A stretch of DNA of 26,850 nt from Acetofilamentum sp. (GTDB lineage: Bacteria > Bacteroidota > Bacteroidia > Bacteroidales > JAFGXI01). Under the pieces are notes generated by a model. That model was not told where the DNA came from. It saw only the letters and a list, made by a program, of their open reading frames with translations, and ran no database searches. Of the stretch, positions 22,099-26,850 are shown in pieces; within the stretch, counting starts at the first letter, position 1; every line of letters begins with the position of its first letter. The translations under genes and the position numbers were made by a program. Location: contig DYOK01000010.1 in the NCBI GenBank assembly GCA_020720565.1, positions 1 through 26,850 on the forward strand. The letters are read 5' to 3'.

Positions 22099-23085
22099 AT
22101 GACAGATTTAAGTACAACGTACCTCGGATTAAAGCTTAAAAACCCGTTGATTGTAGGGAGTTCTGAATTGACGAACTCGGTCGATAAAGTAATGGAGTAC
22201 GAGAAAGCCGGTGCGGGTGCAGTGATTCTAAAGTCACTTTTCGAAGAACAGATATTAATGGATATCGACGCTCAACGCGTTAACAACATGTCCGGAACAT
22301 ACGACCACATCGAAAATTATTTAGGTTTTTATCTTAAAAAACATTCGATTGATCAGTATCTAAAGTTGATTACTGACTGTAAAAAATCGGTTCAAATACC
22401 TGTAATTGCAAGTCTTAATTGTTTCGACGATTCCGCTTGGATCGAATTTGCCAAACAAATCGAAAAAGCAGGTGCCGATGCCATTGAGTTAAATATTTTC
22501 GTGATGCCTTCCAACCCCGATGTTAGCGGTGCCGAAATGGAACAAATCTATTTGAATATCGTCGAAAAGATGGTTGGTACAGTCAAAATTCCAATTTCGG
22601 TAAAGCTCAGTGCATACTTTTCGGGAATGGCTCATTTTATGGTCAAATTATCGAAAACTGGCATCAAGGGAATCACTTTATTCAATCGTTTTTACAGCCC
22701 GACAGTCGATATCGATTCCGAAAAAATCACGTCTGGCTCCATTGTAACACAGCCTGCCGATAATGCCAATACTTTACGATGGATGAGTATTTTGTCGGAG
22801 AATGTCAGTTGCGATTTGTCAGCTTCTACCGGAATTCATAGCTCCAAAGATTTGATATCGAACCTTTTGGTAGGTGCAAATACAGCTCAAATGGTATCAT
22901 CAATTTGGAGCAATGGTTCGGGGGTAATTACTCAAACTTTGCAAGAATTGAACACTTGGATGGTTTCAAAAAGCTATTCAAAAATGGACGATTTCAGAGG
23001 AAAACTCAATCAAAAAAACATTAATAATCCGATGATGTTGGAGCGTGCTCAATTTATGCGCTACTTCTCAGATGCAGGACGGTAA
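22099..23085 (+). CDS. dihydroorotate dehydrogenase-like flavoprotein
   Basis: TIM-barrel protein of 328 residues in the FMN-binding dihydroorotate/dihydropyrimidine dehydrogenase superfamily. Family marks are LGLKLKNPLIVGSSELTNS at the start, PVIASLNCF, GADAIELNI, ISVKLSAYF, an SASTGIHSSKD phosphate-binding segment and GANTAQMVSSIWSNG. The loop after ELNI reads FVMPSNPD, so the Cys or Ser base of true class 1 enzymes (NxSCPN) is not there. I chose ATG 22099 because the next residues align with the family start. The ORF extends to 22066 without similarity. It is probably not a pyrimidine-pathway enzyme. The operon-like partner is 26 bp downstream. Confidence 0.85.
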   Translation: MTDLSTTYLGLKLKNPLIVGSSELTNSVDKVMEYEKAGAGAVILKSLFEEQILMDIDAQRVNNMSGTYDHIENYLGFYLKKHSIDQYLKLITDCKKSVQIPVIASLNCFDDSAWIEFAKQIEKAGADAIELNIFVMPSNPDVSGAEMEQIYLNIVEKMVGTVKIPISVKLSAYFSGMAHFMVKLSKTGIKGITLFNRFYSPTVDIDSEKITSGSIVTQPADNANTLRWMSILSENVSCDLSASTGIHSSKDLISNLLVGANTAQMVSSIWSNGSGVITQTLQELNTWMVSKSYSKMDDFRGKLNQKNINNPMMLERAQFMRYFSDAGR

Positions 23086-23111
23086 TTTCTAAAACTTAAA
23101 AACTTAAAATT

Positions 23112-23816
23112 ATGGAAATTGTATACGAAGGACTGGCATGCTACAATGTAGAGATATTAGTTGAGAAATCGTTTTTAAGCGAGAAAACCGGTAAACTGAT
23201 TTTGGAAACCAACCCCTTGCCAGAGTACTATTCCAGAGCTAACTTCCCGCCATCAAATTTACCCAAAAAATGGCGTTTATTTCTGATGGTCGATTCGCAT
23301 ATGGATTGTTTTCAAGACCATGTTTTGCGTTACACTCACGCATTGATGAAATCCATGCCTCAAATTATTGAATTAATGCCTGGGCAAATAACCATGGGTG
23401 AGCATTCGCAATTGTGTGTCAGAGTCAATACCTCCGATTTGGGTATAATCGATCAGCTAATTTTGGAATTACAAAAGCTCAATATTAAGTTGGCCAAAAA
23501 CAAAAAATTCGAATCGGCTCAAACAGTTGTTTTTTACAAACGATATACTGAATTTGTTAAAATAAATGACGGTATTTATCGCGACAGCATCATTCATGGT
23601 CGATATTTTTTCGAAATTGATCACTTGACCAATTTAAAGGACTTTAACCAAGGCATCAAAAAAATTAAAAACTCTTGTAATTTTCATTTATTCGATTCAT
23701 TTTTATCGACCTTATTTATTAAGGGCGAGGCCAAAGATTTTATCGGCATATATTCCGAACATTGCGACGAAAATCGATTCGGTGAGCTCAAAAAACATAT
23801 TGAACAAGTGTTCTAA
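23112..23816 (+). CDS. hypothetical protein, no recognised family
   Basis: I do not recognise this 234-residue protein. It is soluble-looking: no signal peptide, no membrane segment and no cysteine motif (only scattered single Cys). The composition is mixed charged and aromatic. The N-terminal half contains a Pro-rich stretch (LPEYYSRANFPPSNLPKKW). It starts 26 bases after the DHOD-like stop and ends just before a strong terminator, so the two genes form a small unit and may work together. Codon use resembles its neighbours. Nothing suggests a fragment. Confidence 0.8.
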   Translation: MEIVYEGLACYNVEILVEKSFLSEKTGKLILETNPLPEYYSRANFPPSNLPKKWRLFLMVDSHMDCFQDHVLRYTHALMKSMPQIIELMPGQITMGEHSQLCVRVNTSDLGIIDQLILELQKLNIKLAKNKKFESAQTVVFYKRYTEFVKINDGIYRDSIIHGRYFFEIDHLTNLKDFNQGIKKIKNSCNFHLFDSFLSTLFIKGEAKDFIGIYSEHCDENRFGELKKHIEQVF

Positions 23817-23834
23817 TTTTTGGGAATTAAATTG

Positions 23835-23869
23835 AAAGGCCGATTAATAGTATTGATTGGCCTTTTTTT
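23835..23869 (+). terminator. rho-independent terminator
   Basis: A 14-bp stem (23835-23848 with 23852-23865, two G-U pairs) closes a 3-base loop and runs into seven T residues (23863-23869). It begins 18 bases after the stop codon of the hypothetical gene and separates it from the convergent tatA gene. Confidence 0.92.
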
Positions 23870-23930
23870 GGCTCATATTATAATGGCTATTTGCAATTGA
23901 TTTTTTAACTTAATTTGATAATTGAGAATA

Positions 23931-24134
23931 TCATTTTTTCAAAGTTTTCGACAAATCGTTTAAGTCTTTGAGCATATCGTTATCCTTAGTTAAATTTTCG
24001 GTGATATCCTTCTTAATATCGTCTTTTATCTTATTCATTTCACGAAAGCCTTTTGCAATATCAGGGAGCTTTTTAGACCCAAAAAGTAAAAAGACGATCA
24101 CACCTATTAGTATTAATTCCGATCCGCCGAACAT
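23931..24134 (-). CDS. tatA: twin-arginine translocase subunit TatA/E
   Basis: Small membrane protein of 67 residues, the pore-forming component of the Tat pathway that exports folded, often cofactor-bearing proteins. One N-terminal transmembrane helix (about 5-19) is followed by the hinge and amphipathic helix FGSKKLPDIAKGFREMNK, with the invariant FG-x-x-x-LP motif, then a short charged tail. It lacks a long TatB-type tail. It lies downstream of the ABC exporter on the same strand but about 100 bp away, across an AT-rich inverted repeat. tatC is not in the window. Confidence 0.93.
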   Translation of the reverse strand: MFGGSELILIGVIVFLLFGSKKLPDIAKGFREMNKIKDDIKKDITENLTKDNDMLKDLNDLSKTLKK

Positions 24135-24201
24135 ATTGTATTGAGTTGTTAAAAGTTACATGTTAAAGGTTGAATGTTTGAATCTATAATTTTTAATTCT
24201 T

Positions 24202-24233
24202 AATTTTAAATTCTGAATTATGAATTTAAAATT
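24202..24233. repeat. AT-rich inverted repeat between the ABC exporter and tatA
   Basis: AATTTTAAATTC (24202-24213) and GAATTTAAAATT (24222-24233) are perfect reverse complements around an 8-base spacer. Surrounding DNA repeats the words AATT, GAATTATG and TTTAAATT. The repeat lies just after the ABC stop codon on the minus strand. Lacking a GC core and T tract, it is a weak candidate terminator. Confidence 0.5.
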
Positions 24234-24237
24234 GGTT

Positions 24238-26058
24238 TTAAAAGCTTTGCATTTTGTTGAGTCTGCTGTAATATCCGTTGAGTTGTAACAGCTCTTCGTG
24301 AGTGCCTCTTTCGACAATTTGCCCCTCGTTCATCACACAAATTACATCGGCCGAAACAATGGTCGAAAGTCGATGGGCAATAACAATCGAAGTTCTATTT
24401 TTCATTAAATTAACCAAAGCATCTTGCACCAAGCGTTCGCTTTCGGTATCAAGTGCAGAAGTGGCTTCGTCCAAAATCAAAATTGGCGGATTGCGTAAAA
24501 CAGCCCGAGCAATACTCAAACGTTGGCGTTGCCCACCCGAAAGTTTATTGCCCCCATCGCCAATATTGGTTTGATAGCCTTCTTCGGTTTGTAAAATAAA
24601 TTCATGGGCATTGGCTACTTTTGCCGCGGCTATCACTTGCTCTTCGGTGGCATTTTCTACCCCAAATGCAATGTTGTTAAAAATGGTATCGTTAAACAAA
24701 ATAGGTTCTTGATTAACATTGCCCATCAAACCACGTAAGTCGTTTATCTTTAAGTCTTTAACAGAATGTCCGTCGACCAAAATTTCGCCTTCTTGAATAT
24801 CCCAGAAACGGGGTAATAAATCGACCAAAGTCGATTTGCCAGAACCCGACTGTCCGACTAAAGCAACGGACTGCCCTTTCTTAATATCTAAGTTAATTTG
24901 CTTGAGTACAGTGGCTTCGTCGTATCGGAAGCTTACATTTCTAAATTCGACTGAGTGTTCGAATTGTTTAATGTTTTTGGCATCCATTTTTTCGGTTATG
25001 GGATTTTGAGCCAACATAATTTCGTTGATACGATCGATGGAAGCCATTCCTTTTTGGATATTATAATAGGCTGTAGAAATGGATTTGGCCGGCGAAATAA
25101 TTTGAGAGAAAAATGCCAAGTATCCTAAGAAGGCTGATGGAGAGAGACTTTCGTCGCCGTTTAGCACCATGTTGCCACCGTATATCATCAGCGAGACCAT
25201 GACAGCGGTACCTAAAAATTCGCTCAACGGATTGGCTAGATCACGTCGTCGCCACATTTTAATCATAATGTTGGTAAAGTTCTGATTCACCGACATAAAT
25301 CGTTTGTTCATTTTTTCCTCTGCATTAAAGGCTTTAACCACTCTAAAACCCGACAGGGTTTCGTCGACTACAGTCATTAATGTGCCCAAAAGCGTTTGGC
25401 CTCTAAAACCTGCTTTGCGAAGATTTTTACCTATCCCTCCAATAATCAGCCCAGTGATGGGTAGTAAAATAAACACAAAAATGGTGAGTTTCCAACTCAT
25501 AAAAATGAGCACCCCAATGTACACCAATAGTAAAATGGGGTCTTTAAACAACATATCGATAGACCGCATCACCGAGATTTCGATTTCGGTAACGTCGCTG
25601 GTCATTTTCGAAACAATATCGCCGCGTTTTTCGCCCGAAAAATAGCCAATATGCAAAGTGATTATCTTTTTAAACAATCGGTTGCGAACGTCCTGAATAA
25701 TGCCCATCCGCAAAGGTGCCATGAAAAAGTTGACAAAATATCGAGAAGTGTTTTTTAAAAACGAAAACCCTATTACCAACATACTGATAAATACCAAACC
25801 ATACAATTTGCTGTTCGAGTTCATCAGATCTTGAACAAACCAATTGAACCATGCTTCGAGGGAATTAAAGTCTAAAGCAAAAGCAGGTTCGACCGTCGAA
25901 ACGTCTTCGGTCAAATCGAAAAGCACCGACAAAAATGGGATCATCATGGTAAACGAAAAAGCACCGAACATTGCTTCGAGTACGTTAAAAATAATCCCTA
26001 AAGTGGCGTTGAGTCTATATGGCTTAATTAGTACGAGTACCTTAGCTATTTTTTTCAT
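24238..26058 (-). CDS. MsbA-type ABC transporter (fused permease and ATPase)
   Basis: Half-size ABC exporter of 606 residues acting as a homodimer in the inner membrane. The N-terminal six-helix domain (about 1-345) precedes the ATPase domain (about 368-606). The ATPase domain has Walker A GQSGSGKST at 402-410, a Q-loop at about 450, signature LSGGQRQR at 506-513, Walker B ILILDE at 526-531 and the switch His at 562 (AHRLST). All catalytic residues are intact. The closest functional guess is MsbA, the lipid A-core flippase of Gram-negative bacteria. Multidrug or other lipid export cannot be excluded. It may be cotranscribed with the lipoprotein gene upstream and tatA downstream, but the gaps (about 70 and 100 bp) leave this open. 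Confidence 0.93.
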   Translation of the reverse strand: MKKIAKVLVLIKPYRLNATLGIIFNVLEAMFGAFSFTMMIPFLSVLFDLTEDVSTVEPAFALDFNSLEAWFNWFVQDLMNSNSKLYGLVFISMLVIGFSFLKNTSRYFVNFFMAPLRMGIIQDVRNRLFKKIITLHIGYFSGEKRGDIVSKMTSDVTEIEISVMRSIDMLFKDPILLLVYIGVLIFMSWKLTIFVFILLPITGLIIGGIGKNLRKAGFRGQTLLGTLMTVVDETLSGFRVVKAFNAEEKMNKRFMSVNQNFTNIMIKMWRRRDLANPLSEFLGTAVMVSLMIYGGNMVLNGDESLSPSAFLGYLAFFSQIISPAKSISTAYYNIQKGMASIDRINEIMLAQNPITEKMDAKNIKQFEHSVEFRNVSFRYDEATVLKQINLDIKKGQSVALVGQSGSGKSTLVDLLPRFWDIQEGEILVDGHSVKDLKINDLRGLMGNVNQEPILFNDTIFNNIAFGVENATEEQVIAAAKVANAHEFILQTEEGYQTNIGDGGNKLSGGQRQRLSIARAVLRNPPILILDEATSALDTESERLVQDALVNLMKNRTSIVIAHRLSTIVSADVICVMNEGQIVERGTHEELLQLNGYYSRLNKMQSF

Positions 26059-26127
26059 TTATGTATTGTTTGTTGTTTTAAACCGATCTTAATATCCGTG
26101 TTTAATTTTTAATTTGATTTCAGAAGC

Positions 26128-26550
26128 TTAATAATCTGCTTTATAGTATTTTGTACAATTTAAATAATAAAACGGAGGATCAAGTTCCATTTTCCAATTG
26201 GCTAATCTTGGTACGGTTTCCCAGGGCCCCGCAATATTAATTCTTTCGATATTGGTATCGATCTTTTGAGGAAGCATTTTAAACTTAAAGGTATGAATAC
26301 CTGCAATAGTCAGCTTTTTGCTGTTTGCTCTGGCTTTACCCGAAGTCGATGCTAATTCACCGCCGCCATCGCCTGTGTTAATTTCTTTATAATTCGCATT
26401 ACTATTTTCGTCTATTTCCAAAGTACAAAAACGCTCTTCGTATCCTGTTGTCCAATTACCGATTAGCTCAGGGTACGACTCTTCAACTTCTTTTTTACAA
26501 GAACTTGAAACAAACCATACTACAATTATCAATAAAAAGGTTTTTTTCAT
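26128..26550 (-). CDS. small putative lipoprotein
   Basis: Secreted protein of 140 residues. I chose the ATG at 26550 because it starts a standard signal peptide (KKTFLLIIVVWFVSSSC), with lipidation Cys at 18 and a KKE tail after it, typical of Bacteroidota lipoproteins. The open frame extends to 26628 without a sensible N-terminus and through the -7 box. The mature part begins PELIGNWTTG and resembles lipocalin-like small lipoproteins of this phylum, with alternating beta-type segments. No enzyme motif is visible and the function is unknown. Confidence 0.78.
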   Translation of the reverse strand: MKKTFLLIIVVWFVSSSCKKEVEESYPELIGNWTTGYEERFCTLEIDENSNANYKEINTGDGGGELASTSGKARANSKKLTIAGIHTFKFKMLPQKIDTNIERINIAGPWETVPRLANWKMELDPPFYYLNCTKYYKADY

Positions 26551-26569
26551 ATTGATCCAAATCATCGAA

Positions 26570-26577
26570 CAAAAGTA
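26570..26577 (-). promoter_or_regulatory. -7 box for the lipoprotein gene
   Basis: On the minus strand TACTTTTG is identical to the nqr -7 box and an exact TAnnTTTG match. It ends 19 bp before the chosen ATG at 26550. No clear TTTG -33 element is seen. Its position supports the shorter start of the lipoprotein gene. Confidence 0.5.
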
Positions 26578-26628
26578 CATAAAGTTTGTGATTAAAGTTT
26601 TATTCGTAAAGCGTAAGTCAACAATCAA

Positions 26629-26850
26629 ACAGTCTAAGGAGCTGTTAAATTTGAAATTTTATTCAATTTAAATCAGCATGGTTTTTAAAATTTAAAGTAA
26701 TACCAAATACATTTTCAAATGACTGATAAATTAAATGAGATATATTTTTCTTTTTTTTATATAGCAAAAGCTATACAAAGCAAAATTTCTTTGTCTAGTG
26801 TGCACTATATGAATTAATTTTAATGCAAAAAAAATGGAAATAGAGTCGGT
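26629..26850. other. AT-rich end region, possible gene start at 26834
   Basis: No complete gene is visible. A small perfect hairpin TATAGC-AAAA-GCTATA lies at 26760-26775. An ATG at 26834 opens a plus-strand frame (M-E-I-E-S) that runs off the window. Five codons are too few to call a gene. A poor -7-like sequence (TTTCTTTG, 26786-26793) precedes it. Confidence 0.3.

Noticed and set aside
26760..26775. Terminator hairpin near the right edge
   Set aside because: The 6-bp stem is not followed by a T tract on either strand.

Overview
The window looks like a chromosomal segment of an anaerobic or facultatively anaerobic member of the Bacteroidota (Bacteroidales/Marinilabiliales type). The basis is: AT-rich DNA, no convincing Shine-Dalgarno sequences, several Bacteroidetes-type -7 boxes (TAnnTTTG), an Nqr-type sodium pump, a periplasmic-TPR histidine kinase and a Bacteroidetes-style SSSC-KKE lipoprotein. 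I saw no rRNA, tRNA, CRISPR, IS element or phage gene.

Layout. 273-1625 is purB (+). 1649-4215 is a two-component pair on the minus strand (TPR histidine kinase followed by a NarL-type regulator). 4325-4750 is a dCMP deaminase (+). 4982-10779 is a complete nqrABCDEF operon on the minus strand, with a recognisable promoter (10798-10827) and an intrinsic terminator (4931-4960). 10780-11103 is a 324-bp divergent control region full of inverted repeats. 11104-21986 is a twelve-gene plus-strand operon for a membrane complex of the Mrp-antiporter/[NiFe]-hydrogenase/complex I superfamily. 22099-23816 holds a dihydroorotate-dehydrogenase-like protein and an unrecognised protein, with their own predicted promoter and a strong terminator (23835-23869). 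23931-26550 (minus) holds tatA, an MsbA-type ABC exporter and a small lipoprotein.

Centrepiece. The plus-strand operon follows, in order, the archaeal membrane-bound oxidoreductase MBX/MBS plan (A-B-C-D-F-G-H-H'-M-J-K-L-N). It is not a hydrogenase: in the large subunit both nickel-binding CxxC pairs have become CxxE. The proximal-cluster subunit has only three cysteines. The two antiporter-like subunits H and H' are one 1041-residue polypeptide. The NuoI-like ferredoxin subunit N is fused to a complete NfnL/GltD-type flavoprotein with two more Fe-S sites, an FAD site and an NAD(P)-type site, so the complex carries its own pyridine-nucleotide module. In that module the usual arginines that hold the NADPH 2'-phosphate are replaced by Leu/Glu/Asp.

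How the genes may work together (inference). A ferredoxin- and NAD(P)H-linked, ion-translocating MBX-like complex is transcribed back to back with the Na+-translocating NADH:quinone oxidoreductase. They could form a relay (reduced ferredoxin to NADH with ion pumping, then NADH to quinone with Na+ pumping). Alternatively, Nqr could build the gradient that drives the MBX-like complex backwards to make reduced ferredoxin. The sequence alone does not decide direction, ion or final acceptor.
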